Of a stretch of 64,000 bases of DNA, positions 34,753 to 43,166 are shown piece by piece. Source of the DNA: Phycisphaerales bacterium. Lineage in GTDB: Bacteria > Planctomycetota > Phycisphaerae > Phycisphaerales > SM1A02. Every line of letters starts with the position of its first letter. The stretch's first letter is position 1. The DNA is taken from positions 62,001 to 126,000 of the forward strand of contig JAKVBU010000009.1 in NCBI GenBank assembly GCA_022446885.1, read 5' to 3'. The notes beneath the pieces are model-generated. The model searched no databases and was not told the origin of the DNA. It saw nothing but the letters and a program-made list of their open reading frames with translations. A program made the position numbers and the translations under genes.

Positions 34753-35448
34753 TTACTGTGCGTTGCCCGCCGGAATCGGTCTGCAGGGCGACACGGCGAA
34801 TCGACTGCAGACGGGGTTGTCAATGTGCGGACCACGGGCCGGGCAAAACCGGCGACCATGAAAGATGAGCAGATGGGCGAGCATGGGGCGACGACTTGGC
34901 GGGAACAGCCCCATGAGATCGGCCTCGATGGCGTCGGGTCTGGTCGCCGACGTAAGCCCCAGCCGCTGCGACAGACGCATGACGTGCGTGTCTACGACCA
35001 CACCTTCCGTGCGGCCGAAAATTTCTCCGAGCACACAATTGGCCGTTTTTCGAGCGACGCCACGCAGGTCCAGCAAGGCAGCGAAGTCATCAGGGACCTC
35101 GCCACCGTGGTGGTCAATCAGTTGTTGGGCGCACATCGCCAGCGACTTGGCCTTGTTACGAAAAAGCCCGATCGAGCGAATGTAGGGCTCAATGCCCTCG
35201 GGGCCAGCCGCTGCGTAGTCCGCTACTTGGGGAAAGGCCTCAAACAGGGCGGGGGTTGCCTTGTTGACAGCCACGTCGGTTGTTTGGGCGGAGAGAATCA
35301 CGGCAAAGAGCAGTTCGTGGGGAGCGGCGTATTCAAGTTCGCAGTGGGCATCCGGATGAAGTTCGCTCAGGGCCGCCCACAGCCGCCGCGCACGCCGCTT
35401 CTCTGACTCGGTTCGCCTGGTCGGCTCGATGTGACGCTTGGCGCTCAT
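34753..35448 (-). CDS. nth: Endonuclease III (HhH-GPD family) with altered Fe-S motif
   Basis: This 231-residue DNA glycosylase/AP lyase removes oxidised pyrimidines. The helix-hairpin-helix region holds LDLRGVARKTANCVLGEIFG with catalytic Lys134, and Asp153 lies in VVVDTHVMRLSQRLG. The usual C-terminal [4Fe-4S] motif C-x6-C-x2-C-x5-C is absent: cysteines lie at 202, 214 and 222 only, so the cluster is probably missing or built differently. The start overlaps the next gene by 4 bases. Confidence 0.92.
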   Translation of the reverse strand: MSAKRHIEPTRRTESEKRRARRLWAALSELHPDAHCELEYAAPHELLFAVILSAQTTDVAVNKATPALFEAFPQVADYAAAGPEGIEPYIRSIGLFRNKAKSLAMCAQQLIDHHGGEVPDDFAALLDLRGVARKTANCVLGEIFGRTEGVVVDTHVMRLSQRLGLTSATRPDAIEADLMGLFPPSRRPMLAHLLIFHGRRFCPARGPHIDNPVCSRFAVSPCRPIPAGNAQ

Positions 35449-36005
35449 TGGCGACGCACCCCGGCCCAGACACTGGCGATGAATGCGATCACCAACAGGC
35501 CCGCTGCAGTCTCCCAGAGTGTCGCTGCGACATCGTGCACACGCAGGAAGGCCGCCTGCGCCTGCTCGGCCACGATCCAGTCATGCTCGGCAAGAGCGCT
35601 TTGCTCGACGTCCAGCGATCGATCCATGATCTGCTGGGGGCCGATCCAACGAATGATGGTCACTGCCGCTGCGGCAACGGTAGCCCACAGTTTGATCTGG
35701 TCAATCACCGAGCGCCACCCCAGCGAGCCCCGCCGAAGCTGCCATAGGAGCAGCCCCAGTGTGAGCGGGATGCAGGCCAAGGCGGCCCAGTCCGCGATGC
35801 GAAAGCCACCGTCGGTCGCAATGCCGGCGATGTGCCTCCATTGGTGCGGCTGGGGATAGCCCTCGAAGGTGGCTGAGCTGGGCTCCAGCGGCCCCAGATT
35901 CGAGAAGACCAGTGCCGCAGTCAAACCTGCGGCCAAAACAAGCGCGCACCAGAGGCCCAGCAAGCAGATCAGCAGCCCATGCACACAGCGATCGGTTCGG
36001 GTCAT
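35445..36005 (-). CDS. Membrane protein of unknown function
   Basis: This 186-residue protein has four hydrophobic segments (about 10-35, 70-90, 110-125 and 160-180) and a loop with TFEGYPQPHQW. The ATG at 36003-36005 (MTRTDRC) overlaps the moaE stop by 4 bases in an ATGA arrangement. It does not match a named family that I recognise. Coupling to moaE and nth is by position only. Confidence 0.65.
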   Translation of the reverse strand: MTRTDRCVHGLLICLLGLWCALVLAAGLTAALVFSNLGPLEPSSATFEGYPQPHQWRHIAGIATDGGFRIADWAALACIPLTLGLLLWQLRRGSLGWRSVIDQIKLWATVAAAAVTIIRWIGPQQIMDRSLDVEQSALAEHDWIVAEQAQAAFLRVHDVAATLWETAAGLLVIAFIASVWAGVRRQ

Positions 36006-36445
36006 GTGCCCGACCCCGGCGGCGGTGTTCCTTGGGCCCAAGTCGTTCCATGAGCCCATCGCTCGTGCTTGAAGATGGGAGCGCGGGCTTTGAGCGAGTC
36101 AATGATGAATTCGCAGGCCTTGAAGGCCTCGGCTCGATGGCGGCAGTAGACCACGATACAGACGCTCGCTTCACCCACTGGCACCATGCCCCGAGCGTGG
36201 TGTATCGAAACCGAAAGCGCCTCCCAGCGGTCTATTGCTTCAACTGCGATGTCCGAAAGCACTTGCCGAGTGAGCGCTTCGTGAAGGTCATAGTCGAGTG
36301 CGAGCAATTCACCATGCGTTTCGTGCTGCTCTCCTCTGGTGCGACCAATGAAGATCGCTTCGGCGCCGGCGCCAGGTGTCGGCACGCTCGAGGCGCTCGG
36401 CACTGGACCGTCGGTGATCTCGACTGTGACGAGGGGGTTCGCCAT
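36002..36445 (-). CDS. moaE: Molybdopterin synthase catalytic subunit MoaE
   Basis: This 147-residue protein converts precursor Z (cPMP) to molybdopterin with MoaD. The GRTRG motif (about 34-38), the helix EALTRQVL and the IFKHERW lysine segment near the C-terminus are intact. MoaD is not adjacent and must be encoded elsewhere. A TAGGAT box ends 8 bases before the ATG at 36443-36445. It is divergent from the gene at 36501. Confidence 0.92.
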   Translation of the reverse strand: MANPLVTVEITDGPVPSASSVPTPGAGAEAIFIGRTRGEQHETHGELLALDYDLHEALTRQVLSDIAVEAIDRWEALSVSIHHARGMVPVGEASVCIVVYCRHRAEAFKACEFIIDSLKARAPIFKHERWAHGTTWAQGTPPPGSGT

Positions 36446-36453
36446 GGTGGGCG

Positions 36454-36459
36454 ATCCTA
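36454..36459 (-). promoter_or_regulatory. Leaderless -10 box of moaE
   Basis: TAGGAT on the minus strand ends 8 bases before the moaE ATG, with no Shine-Dalgarno sequence between. Confidence 0.5.
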
Positions 36460-36488
36460 GTCAAGTGACCTCGCCTGGGTCGGGGCGG

Positions 36489-36494
36489 TACCGT
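36489..36494 (+). promoter_or_regulatory. Leaderless -10 box of the gene at 36501
   Basis: TACCGT ends 6 bases before the ATG at 36501. The pair with the moaE box is divergent, with 29 bases between the two hexamers. Confidence 0.5.
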
Positions 36495-36500
36495 GCCCAC

Positions 36501-37223
36501 ATGTCATCAGGTGGAACACTTGAGCTTGCTCCGACCGCGTGCGATCTGGGTCTGGATGTGCGGCGGGCGCTGCTTGTTGTGCGGGATGCTGGGTGCCCGA
36601 GCGTGCAGTTGAGCGTCACCGGGCCGGGTCGGTTGGTGCCCCGCGAACTGGGTTCGTCTGCTCGGCGAGACCTGGCTTCCACCATTCGCCGCATGGAGCT
36701 CAAGTTGCGAGGCATCGACTGCTGGGTGCCCCCTGACCACCTGTTGCGCAGTGACACAGTCGATCGTGCTCTTGCAGCGGTGCTCGACGCCATTGCATTG
36801 GCCGGGGCACTCGGTCACTGCCCGGTGAGCACCATGCTTCCAGAGGGGCTCGACCCCTCGGTGCTGGAGGCGCTGGTGCAGGGGGCGGCTCAGCACGGGG
36901 TCCTGCTGGCAGACCATGCGCCAAATGGGGCAACAGGGCTTGCCCAAGGTGTCGATCCGGCCATTCACATGGCCGAGGGTCTGGATCCGGTTGTGGCTGC
37001 CACGACATGTCAGGTAGCCCGTCTCTCCGACCTGTCTCAGGGGCTTCGATGTGTACCCGGGGGCGCTGGAGGGCGGCTGGATGTGCTCGCCTACCGGGCT
37101 GCGCTGGACGTGTCGGGCCACACCTGGGCCACCTTGGATCTGCGGTCATTGATGGATCCAAAGGGAGCGATTCAAAGCACGATTGCGATTTGGCAGGACG
37201 TGTCCCAGATGGGCCAAGGCTAG
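36501..37223 (+). CDS. TIM-barrel-like protein, possible sugar isomerase/epimerase
   Basis: This 240-residue protein has alternating strand and helix segments and two features of xylose-isomerase-like barrels: RGIDCWVPPDHLLRSDTVDRALAAV (about 70-95) and AGALGHCPVSTMLPEG. It lacks the metal-binding His/Glu set of known isomerases that I could place with certainty. The start at 36501 is favoured because TACCGT ends 6 bases before it; the longer frame from 36339 overlaps moaE. Function is inferred weakly. Confidence 0.55.
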   Translation: MSSGGTLELAPTACDLGLDVRRALLVVRDAGCPSVQLSVTGPGRLVPRELGSSARRDLASTIRRMELKLRGIDCWVPPDHLLRSDTVDRALAAVLDAIALAGALGHCPVSTMLPEGLDPSVLEALVQGAAQHGVLLADHAPNGATGLAQGVDPAIHMAEGLDPVVAATTCQVARLSDLSQGLRCVPGGAGGRLDVLAYRAALDVSGHTWATLDLRSLMDPKGAIQSTIAIWQDVSQMGQG

Positions 37224-37226
37224 ACT
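37221..37226 (+). promoter_or_regulatory. Possible leaderless -10 box of acpS
   Basis: TAGACT ends 6 bases before the acpS ATG. Its first three bases are the stop codon of the upstream gene, so it may be coincidental. Confidence 0.35.
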
Positions 37227-37232
37227 GCGGCC

Positions 37233-37622
37233 ATGACGCTGGTGCATGGAGTGGATCTGGTCGAGGTGAGCCGCATCGAGTCGATGTTGGAAAAGCACGG
37301 TGATCAGTTTCTGCAACGCGTGTACACGCCGGTGGAGCGACGAGACTCCGACGCTGGTGGCGCTCGACGCGCAGAGCACTACGCGGCTCGGTTTGCAGCA
37401 AAAGAGGCTGTCTTCAAAGCGCTAGGTACCGGTTGGTCTGGTGGCGTGGGCTGGCAAGACGTCGGCGTGGAGCGGCTGCCCGGCGGTCAACCGATCGTGT
37501 GTATCGAGGGGGAAGCGGCGCGGGTCGCTCGCGACAAGGGCATCGACGTCTGGGCGATCAGCCTGAGCCATACCGGCACGCACGCCATGGCCAGCGTCGT
37601 TGGGTCGGAGGGCAGGCCATGA
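37233..37622 (+). CDS. acpS: Holo-[acyl-carrier-protein] synthase
   Basis: This 129-residue enzyme transfers phosphopantetheine from CoA to acyl carrier protein. Motifs are GVDLVEVSRIE near the N-terminus with the Mg-binding Asp, and RFAAKEAVFKALG (about 53-65), plus SLSHTGTHAMASVV at the end. It overlaps the next gene by 4 bases in an ATGA arrangement, so translation is coupled. Confidence 0.95.
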   Translation: MTLVHGVDLVEVSRIESMLEKHGDQFLQRVYTPVERRDSDAGGARRAEHYAARFAAKEAVFKALGTGWSGGVGWQDVGVERLPGGQPIVCIEGEAARVARDKGIDVWAISLSHTGTHAMASVVGSEGRP

Positions 37623-38299
37623 AGCGTCGAGGCGGCACCTTGTATGACGTCGCGCGCACCAAGCTGGGGAAGGCGGGCCAAGGCGGGAGCGGTCAAAAGT
37701 CGAGCCCGGGGCCCAGCCCGAGTTCCGGTGGAGATGAACCAACTCGAACCAGCGGAAGCGTTCGAATTCCACCGGGCATCCTCGCGGTGGGCGGCTTGTT
37801 TGCCGTTGCTCTGGCGGTGCTCATCTGGTGGGCCATCAGTCCCGATCCGACCCCGGCGCCCCAACCTCAGCCCGGGCCGGCTGCTGCTGCCACGCCTCCA
37901 GGCGAGATCGTGGATCCACTTACCGCCGGTGGCGGCAGTCATGGAGGGGCTCAGGAGGGGGCATCGGGGGACGGTGATGAGCGACCTGCCGGGCCCGGCC
38001 CAGATCCCCGATCGGCTGGATCCTGGTATTTCGTGCTGGCGGAGACCCGTCCAGAGGGCGCCAGGCGGCTGGCAGCCTTTTGCAGGGCCCAGGGGCTTGA
38101 TGCGGCGGTCGTTTCGGGGCACAATGCCCGGCTCGAGCGAGTTGTTGCACTCCCCGGGCTGGAATCGGCCTCGACCACGACTGACGCGTACCGCACCTTG
38201 GATGAGCGGATCCGCGACGTGGGCCGCCGCTGGAAAGCTCAAGGCAACTCGACCGATTTGTCCGACCGATACCTCGCCCGCAGGAAACCACAGCCATGA
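37619..38299 (+). CDS. Single-pass membrane protein with C-terminal SPOR-like domain
   Basis: This 226-residue protein has a charged cytoplasmic N-terminus (KRRGGTLYDVARTKLGKA), one membrane helix (about 55-75), a Pro/Gly-rich linker and a C-terminal ~85-residue domain that begins WYFVLAETRPEGARRLAAFCRAQGLDAAVV. That layout resembles SPOR domains, which bind septal peptidoglycan, but this is a fold-level guess. It overlaps acpS and the small basic protein gene by 4 bases each. Confidence 0.6.
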   Translation: MKRRGGTLYDVARTKLGKAGQGGSGQKSSPGPSPSSGGDEPTRTSGSVRIPPGILAVGGLFAVALAVLIWWAISPDPTPAPQPQPGPAAAATPPGEIVDPLTAGGGSHGGAQEGASGDGDERPAGPGPDPRSAGSWYFVLAETRPEGARRLAAFCRAQGLDAAVVSGHNARLERVVALPGLESASTTTDAYRTLDERIRDVGRRWKAQGNSTDLSDRYLARRKPQP

Positions 38300-38517
38300 G
38301 CCTTCACCGCAGTCTCAAGACCAAGCCCGCCGGCCTGAACCGCCACCGCAACGTGCTGACGCGCCATGAGCGCATCGCGCACCTGACCGAGCGTGGTTCA
38401 TTCCAAGACGGCGACTCGCCTTTGGGGCTCGTCAAGGTCGGCAGCCGCAAGATCGTTACCAAGAAGAAGAAGAAGGCCGAGGCCGCTGACGCCACGGAAG
38501 AGACCACCGACGCCTGA
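38296..38517 (+). CDS. Small basic protein of the Planctomycetes-Verrucomicrobia-Chlamydiae type
   Basis: This 73-residue protein begins MSLHRSLKTKPAGLNRHRNV and continues with LTRHERI and GDSPLGLVKV, then a Lys-rich stretch and an acidic tail. I recognise it as a small basic protein family spread through the PVC group, of unknown function; the Lys/Arg-rich makeup suggests nucleic-acid or ribosome contact. It overlaps the SPOR-like gene by 4 bases. It is one of the better lineage markers in the window. Confidence 0.8.
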   Translation: MSLHRSLKTKPAGLNRHRNVLTRHERIAHLTERGSFQDGDSPLGLVKVGSRKIVTKKKKKAEAADATEETTDA

Positions 38518-38582
38518 TCTGCGTTCTTTTTCGCAGCATGCGTAATCTGCCGCGTCAATGCTGACGCCTGCTTGGTGCATCC

Positions 38583-39737
38583 ATGTCTGGATCCTTGTCT
38601 GAAGACCTGCTCTCCCAACGGTCACAGGCGATCGATGTGTCGGGAATCCGCCGCGTCTTTCAACTCGGGGCGCAGCTCAAAGACCCCATCAATCTGTCGA
38701 TCGGCCAGCCGGACTTTCCCGTGCCCGCGCCCCTCAAGCAGGCGGCCATCGACGCCATCGCCGAAGATTGCAATGGGTACACGCTGACAGCAGGCGACGG
38801 CCCGCTCCTTGCCGCCACACGTTCGCACCTGGCCGGCGATCTGGGGTGGACATTCGACGGGGGCACCGATCTCCTGATCACCAGTGGCACCAGCGGCGCA
38901 CTGCAACTGGTGTACATGTCGGTCATGAACGAAGACAGCGAGGCGATCGTTCCCGATCCCTACTTCGTGATCTACCCCAACTTGGCCCCGATGTTTGGCG
39001 GCCGCACCGTGCTGTGCGACACCGGCGATGACTTGCGCATGACCGCCGAACGAGTCGAGCGGGTGATGACCGACAAGACGCGGCTCGTGCTGGTGAACAC
39101 GCCCGCCAATCCAACTGGCGTCGTTCTGAACCAGCGGGAACTCGACGATCTCTACGACCTGTGCACGGCGCGAGGTGTGCTGCTGGTGTGCGATGAGATC
39201 TACGACCTCTTCACGTTCGACGATGCGCTGGAAGGTGGTCGATTCCCCAGCCCGGCCCGGCGCGGCAGCGACATGCTGCTCATTCGTGGGTTGGGCAAGA
39301 ATTACGGCTGTACCGGATGGAGGCTGGGCTATGCGGCCGGGCCTGATTGGCTCATTCAATCAATGGCGAAGTTGCAGCAGTACACCTACGTGTGTGCCCC
39401 CTCGATGGCCCAGCGAGCCTGCGTTGGCGCTTTCGATATCGACATGTCATCGACGGTGAAGCGATTCCAGAAGCGACGCGACATGGTGATGGATGCACTG
39501 TCCGATGTCACCGAGGTGGCGCCTTGCGGCGGGGCCTTCTACGCTTGGGCCAAGGTGCCCGGGCATCTGGGGCTCAGCGGCACTGCGTTTGCCACGAAGG
39601 CTGTTGATCACAATGTGCTGGTGATTCCCGGGGGGGTGTTCAGCGAGCGAGACACCCACTTCAGGATCAGCTTCGCCTGCGATGAAGATCGCCTTCGAGC
39701 CGGCTTGGATGTGCTGCGAACGCTGCTGAGGGGTTGA
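38583..39737 (+). CDS. Pyridoxal-phosphate aminotransferase, class I/II
   Basis: This 384-residue fold-type I aminotransferase has the PLP lysine Lys239 in LIRGLGKNYGCTGWRLGY, an Asn-Pro-Ala motif at NTPANPTGVV, and the Asp/Tyr of DEIYDLF. Residues bordering the site resemble those of aspartate/aromatic aminotransferases, but the substrate cannot be fixed. A TAATCT hexamer at 38543-38548 could be its promoter, with a leader near 30 bases. It is convergent with the thioesterase gene; the stop codons abut with no terminator. Confidence 0.88.
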   Translation: MSGSLSEDLLSQRSQAIDVSGIRRVFQLGAQLKDPINLSIGQPDFPVPAPLKQAAIDAIAEDCNGYTLTAGDGPLLAATRSHLAGDLGWTFDGGTDLLITSGTSGALQLVYMSVMNEDSEAIVPDPYFVIYPNLAPMFGGRTVLCDTGDDLRMTAERVERVMTDKTRLVLVNTPANPTGVVLNQRELDDLYDLCTARGVLLVCDEIYDLFTFDDALEGGRFPSPARRGSDMLLIRGLGKNYGCTGWRLGYAAGPDWLIQSMAKLQQYTYVCAPSMAQRACVGAFDIDMSSTVKRFQKRRDMVMDALSDVTEVAPCGGAFYAWAKVPGHLGLSGTAFATKAVDHNVLVIPGGVFSERDTHFRISFACDEDRLRAGLDVLRTLLRG

Positions 39738-40265
39738 TCAACGCCGACCTTGACCCTGTGCCCCAGTCTGCGCCCACGGCGGGGCAACTGCGCCCAGCGG
39801 GTCGAGCGCCAAAGCCATGTCGCTCGGCGGTCGAGTTGAGCGACGCGACTCCAGACTCACGTGTACCCAGAGTGTCGTGGCGGTGCAGACGGGCAGCCAG
39901 CCTTCGTCGCCTTGTCGCCAGACGATTGTGTCGCGCCACGACTTCACTCGCCGGAGTGTGCGCACCCAGGTCGCGGCCAGCAAGGACTCACCGGCTCGGG
40001 CTTCGAGGCGATAGTCGATCTCGTGGCGTGCCACGAACCACATGGCGCCCGAGGCAAGCAGATCACAGGATGACCACCCCAGTGACTCCAGATGCGCCTG
40101 CCCAAGGCGATCGAGCCAACTGACGTACTCGACATTGGAAATGTGATCGACGGCTGCAGAAGCGGCATCTGCGCCCGGCACGATGGTGGCCCAGTAGGCT
40201 CGCGGGTGTGGCACTTCTGGGGCATCAGCAGGCGGCCCACTGATCGGCGTGATGCTGCTGCTCAT
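39738..40265 (-). CDS. Hot-dog fold thioesterase (4HBT/YbgC-like)
   Basis: This 175-residue protein contains the signature DHISNVEYVSWLDRLGQAHLESLGW (about 40-64) of 4-hydroxybenzoyl-CoA-type acyl-CoA thioesterases, with the strand pattern of a single hot-dog. The Asp/Asn region resembles the catalytic loop of YbgC-like enzymes. It overlaps the DUF971 gene by 4 bases. The acyl chain substrate is unknown. Confidence 0.82.
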   Translation of the reverse strand: MSSSITPISGPPADAPEVPHPRAYWATIVPGADAASAAVDHISNVEYVSWLDRLGQAHLESLGWSSCDLLASGAMWFVARHEIDYRLEARAGESLLAATWVRTLRRVKSWRDTIVWRQGDEGWLPVCTATTLWVHVSLESRRSTRPPSDMALALDPLGAVAPPWAQTGAQGQGRR

Positions 40266-40591
40266 CGGTCAGGATCCTTCGCCGGGTCGATCTGCCTGAG
40301 CCAGTCCCAGGAGTACAGCCCGGTTCGATGGCCATCTGAGAATGTGATTCGCACCGCGTATCCACCGACCAGTTCCAGATCATCGGCCCGCAACCCTTCA
40401 GGTGGGGTTGATGACGAGGGCAGCACCGCCAGCGGGTTCGCCTGCAACTGCTCTCGCAATAGACGTGCTTCGGCGGAGGGGCTCCATCTCCTCAGATGCG
40501 CCACCGGATAGAAGGAATTCGTGCCGTCAGCCCACGTCACAGACAAGCCCTTGGCCCGATCCAGATCCAGATGTATCGGCGGGGAACCCAC
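40262..40591 (-). CDS. DUF971 domain protein
   Basis: This 109-residue protein matches the DUF971 family, related to the N-terminal region of gamma-butyrobetaine hydroxylase: HLDLDRAKGLSVTWADG near the start, and LVGGYAVRITFSDGHRTGLYSWDWL at the end, where GxxYxWxxL is the family hallmark. A function is not established. The start is GTG at 40589-40591, with a TATCCT box 9 bases upstream that shares its TA with the pyrF box. Confidence 0.88.
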   Translation of the reverse strand: MGSPPIHLDLDRAKGLSVTWADGTNSFYPVAHLRRWSPSAEARLLREQLQANPLAVLPSSSTPPEGLRADDLELVGGYAVRITFSDGHRTGLYSWDWLRQIDPAKDPDR

Positions 40592-40600
40592 GAGAGGGGG

Positions 40601-40606
40601 AGGATA
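40601..40606 (-). promoter_or_regulatory. -10 box of the DUF971 gene, overlapping the pyrF box
   Basis: TATCCT on the minus strand ends 9 bases before the GTG at 40591. Bases 40605-40606 (TA) also begin the plus-strand box of pyrF. Confidence 0.45.
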
Positions 40607-40610
40607 TCAT
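40605..40610 (+). promoter_or_regulatory. -10 box of pyrF
   Basis: TATCAT ends 7 bases before the pyrF ATG. It overlaps the DUF971 box by two bases, the same arrangement as at 28401-28410. Confidence 0.5.
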
Positions 40611-40617
40611 CGACCAC

Positions 40618-41487
40618 ATGACGCCTTCGACTCAGGTGGACACCGCCAATGCCGCAGATGTGCTCGTTGAAGCGATGCGTGAGAAGGGCACCTGCGCTTG
40701 CGTGGGCATCGACCCTGTCGTGGATCGGCTTCCAGACGGGCTGGGCGAAGATCCAGCCACAGCCATTGAGCAGTTCACGCTTCGAGTGATCGACGCCGTT
40801 GCTGAGCTGGTTCCTGCAGTGAAGTTTCAATCTGCCTGTTTCGAGCGGCACGGCGCCGCTGCCATGGTCGCCCTCGAGCGCACCATGGCACATGCCCGAG
40901 ACAAAGGGCTGGTCGTGATTCTGGATGCCAAGCGCGGCGACATCGGCATCAGCGCCGAACACTATGCGGCGGCTGCGTACGAGCACGCAGGTGCACACTG
41001 GCTCACCGCGAGCCCCTATCTGGGGGCCGAGACGCTTGAGCCAATGCTTCGGCGAGGCGGCGCATTCATCCTGGTTCGAACCAGCAACCCGGGGGCGGAT
41101 GATCTTCAGACGCTGCAACTTGACGATGGCCGAACCTTGGCAGACGCAACCGCGGACATGGTGCATGCGTTGGGCCGGTCCACCATCGGCGTGCACGGGC
41201 GATCTTGCGCCGGCGCCGTGGTGGGCGCAACGCGGCCCGAGGCAGCGGAGGCGTTGCGTGAACGCATGCCTGATGCAATCTTGCTCATGCCCGGCATCGG
41301 GGCACAGGGCGGATCGGTCGAGGCCTGCCGGGCACTCTGTGGGAAGGACGGATGCGGTGCCCTGCTGCCGGCAAGCAGGAGCGTGCTGTGGGCATTTGAG
41401 GCGGGCGATTCAAACTGGGCTCGATCAGTAGCAGTCGCTGCGTCTGAGATGGCAGTACAGGCGGGCGAGATGGCGGGCCTGCGCTGA
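40618..41487 (+). CDS. pyrF: Orotidine 5'-phosphate decarboxylase (type 2)
   Basis: This 289-residue enzyme makes UMP, the last step of de novo pyrimidine synthesis. The catalytic motif DAKRGD at 103-108 holds Asp103, Lys105 and Asp108, in the longer type 2 arrangement. The ATG at 40618 is preferred to the frame start at 40402, which runs through the divergent gene. It overlaps the next gene by one base and opens a six-gene plus-strand chain. Confidence 0.94.
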   Translation: MTPSTQVDTANAADVLVEAMREKGTCACVGIDPVVDRLPDGLGEDPATAIEQFTLRVIDAVAELVPAVKFQSACFERHGAAAMVALERTMAHARDKGLVVILDAKRGDIGISAEHYAAAAYEHAGAHWLTASPYLGAETLEPMLRRGGAFILVRTSNPGADDLQTLQLDDGRTLADATADMVHALGRSTIGVHGRSCAGAVVGATRPEAAEALRERMPDAILLMPGIGAQGGSVEACRALCGKDGCGALLPASRSVLWAFEAGDSNWARSVAVAASEMAVQAGEMAGLR

Positions 41488-43166
41488 TGCCTTCGAAGTT
41501 GGGCGTGGGTGTACTGCTGGGTGGCCTGGTGCTGCTGGTTGTGCTCCCTGTATTGCTTGGTGGCTCGCACCAGACGCCCAGTGACGATGTGCGGACGCTG
41601 GTGATTGTCACCCCGCACAATGAGCAGATCCGGACCGAGTTTGCCCGTGCCTTCAAGGCGTGGCATCTCAAGAACCACGGGGAGGAAGTCAATGTCGCAT
41701 GGAGCGTGCCCGGAGGCACGAGCGAGATCCGGGCATTGCTGGAGAGCCAGTGGATCGCATCATTGGAACGTGGAGATGCGCCCGGCGGATTCGCGGATCT
41801 CGTCTTTGGTGGGGGGTCATATGAACACGGTCGGCTCAAGGACGGCGTGCGGGTGGCGGTGCGCGATGTGAGCCATGCCCAAGCACTCGAGCACCTTGGG
41901 GGCTTCATGGGTAAGGACAAGGCTCCCACGCTGTTGGCTGATGCCCCTTCGACAACGCAGGTTGGGCACGTCTTGATCGAGGTTGAGCCTGATGGAGAGG
42001 CCTTTGATCTGCTATTGACCTCGAGCATCTCGGTGCCCGCCGAGATTGACCTGGGGGAACTGGATGAGCGCTACGGCCGTTCGTCCATCGGTGGCGTGTC
42101 GCTTTGGGATCCGCAGGGGTACTGGTTCGGAACGGCACTTTCTTCGTTCGGGCTGATCGCCAATCTCGATGAGTGTGCCCGGTTGGGTATCGACGTACCT
42201 CGGGGGTGGGCGTCGCTGGGTGATCCTCGATTGCAGGGCATGGTGTCATTGGTAAACCCAGCGCAGAGCGGGTCCGTGACCACCGCCTTTGAGACCCTGC
42301 TGGGGCATCTGGGTTGGGAGCGGGGCTGGCAGGTACTTCGTCGAGCAGCGGCGAACGCCCGCACGATCAGCGCTTCGTCTCTGCGGGGGCCGATGGATGT
42401 GGCGGCAGGTGATGCGGCGTTGGGTGTGTGCATCGACTTCTTTGGCCGAGCAGAGTCTCAGGCGTTGGCGGATCACGGGGCGCCCGATCGGATCAGATAC
42501 GTCGATCCGGATGGCGAAACGACGATTGACCCCGATCCGATTTCGATGCTCGCTGATCCCCCGGACGAAGAACTGGCCGGTCGGTTCATTGCATTCACGC
42601 TGTCAGACGTTGGGCAGGCCCTCTGGCAATTGCCCCCGGCCGATTCGGGGCCGGGGCCACGCCAGTTTGCCCTGCGGCGTATTCCCATCACGGACAGCGC
42701 CTGGGAGCGGTACGGAGATGCGTTCATCGATCGCGATGCTCGCCCGGGTGAGATCAGCCCACCAGCACATGCGCATCGGGCAAACCGAGCATTCATCGCG
42801 CCACTCTTGAGCGCCATGGCACTCGATGAGCGAAGCGGCCTGGAGGCTGCCTGGGAAGCCATCGTCACACATCCGGCCTATCCCCAATCGGCTGACATCG
42901 TGACGGGGGCTGATGTAGAGGATCCAGAATTGCGGGCGATGCTTGAGGCCTTCGACGCGATGCCTACGATCGCCACGCCAGATGGTGAGGTGAGCTTGGA
43001 CACGCCAGAAGGCCGGAGTTTGATCAAGGCCGGTTGGCTGCGAGAGGGCTGGCGTGATGACAACCTCTGGCACGAGCAGCAACGCGGCACCGATGCCCTC
43101 CGGCAGGAGGCGGGGCGATTCTTTCGATCGCAATACCGGCAAGTACGTGAGGGGAGCGACACATGA
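41487..43166 (+). CDS. Extracellular solute-binding protein of an ABC-type system
   Basis: This 559-residue protein starts with a hydrophobic signal/anchor (about 8-28) and then two lobes typical of iron or polyamine binding proteins, with VIVTPHNEQIRTEFARAF and a second part containing GVCIDFFGRAESQALADHG. Such proteins capture a substrate for an ABC importer, but no permease or ATPase gene is adjacent. The single-base overlap with pyrF and 4-base overlap with pyk suggest one transcript. Confidence 0.75.
   Translation: MPSKLGVGVLLGGLVLLVVLPVLLGGSHQTPSDDVRTLVIVTPHNEQIRTEFARAFKAWHLKNHGEEVNVAWSVPGGTSEIRALLESQWIASLERGDAPGGFADLVFGGGSYEHGRLKDGVRVAVRDVSHAQALEHLGGFMGKDKAPTLLADAPSTTQVGHVLIEVEPDGEAFDLLLTSSISVPAEIDLGELDERYGRSSIGGVSLWDPQGYWFGTALSSFGLIANLDECARLGIDVPRGWASLGDPRLQGMVSLVNPAQSGSVTTAFETLLGHLGWERGWQVLRRAAANARTISASSLRGPMDVAAGDAALGVCIDFFGRAESQALADHGAPDRIRYVDPDGETTIDPDPISMLADPPDEELAGRFIAFTLSDVGQALWQLPPADSGPGPRQFALRRIPITDSAWERYGDAFIDRDARPGEISPPAHAHRANRAFIAPLLSAMALDERSGLEAAWEAIVTHPAYPQSADIVTGADVEDPELRAMLEAFDAMPTIATPDGEVSLDTPEGRSLIKAGWLREGWRDDNLWHEQQRGTDALRQEAGRFFRSQYRQVREGSDT

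Noticed and set aside
38521-38582. A terminator after the small basic protein (CTGCG/CGCAG with a T-rich loop).
   Set aside because: The stem is only five pairs and its T-run lies inside the loop rather than after the stem.
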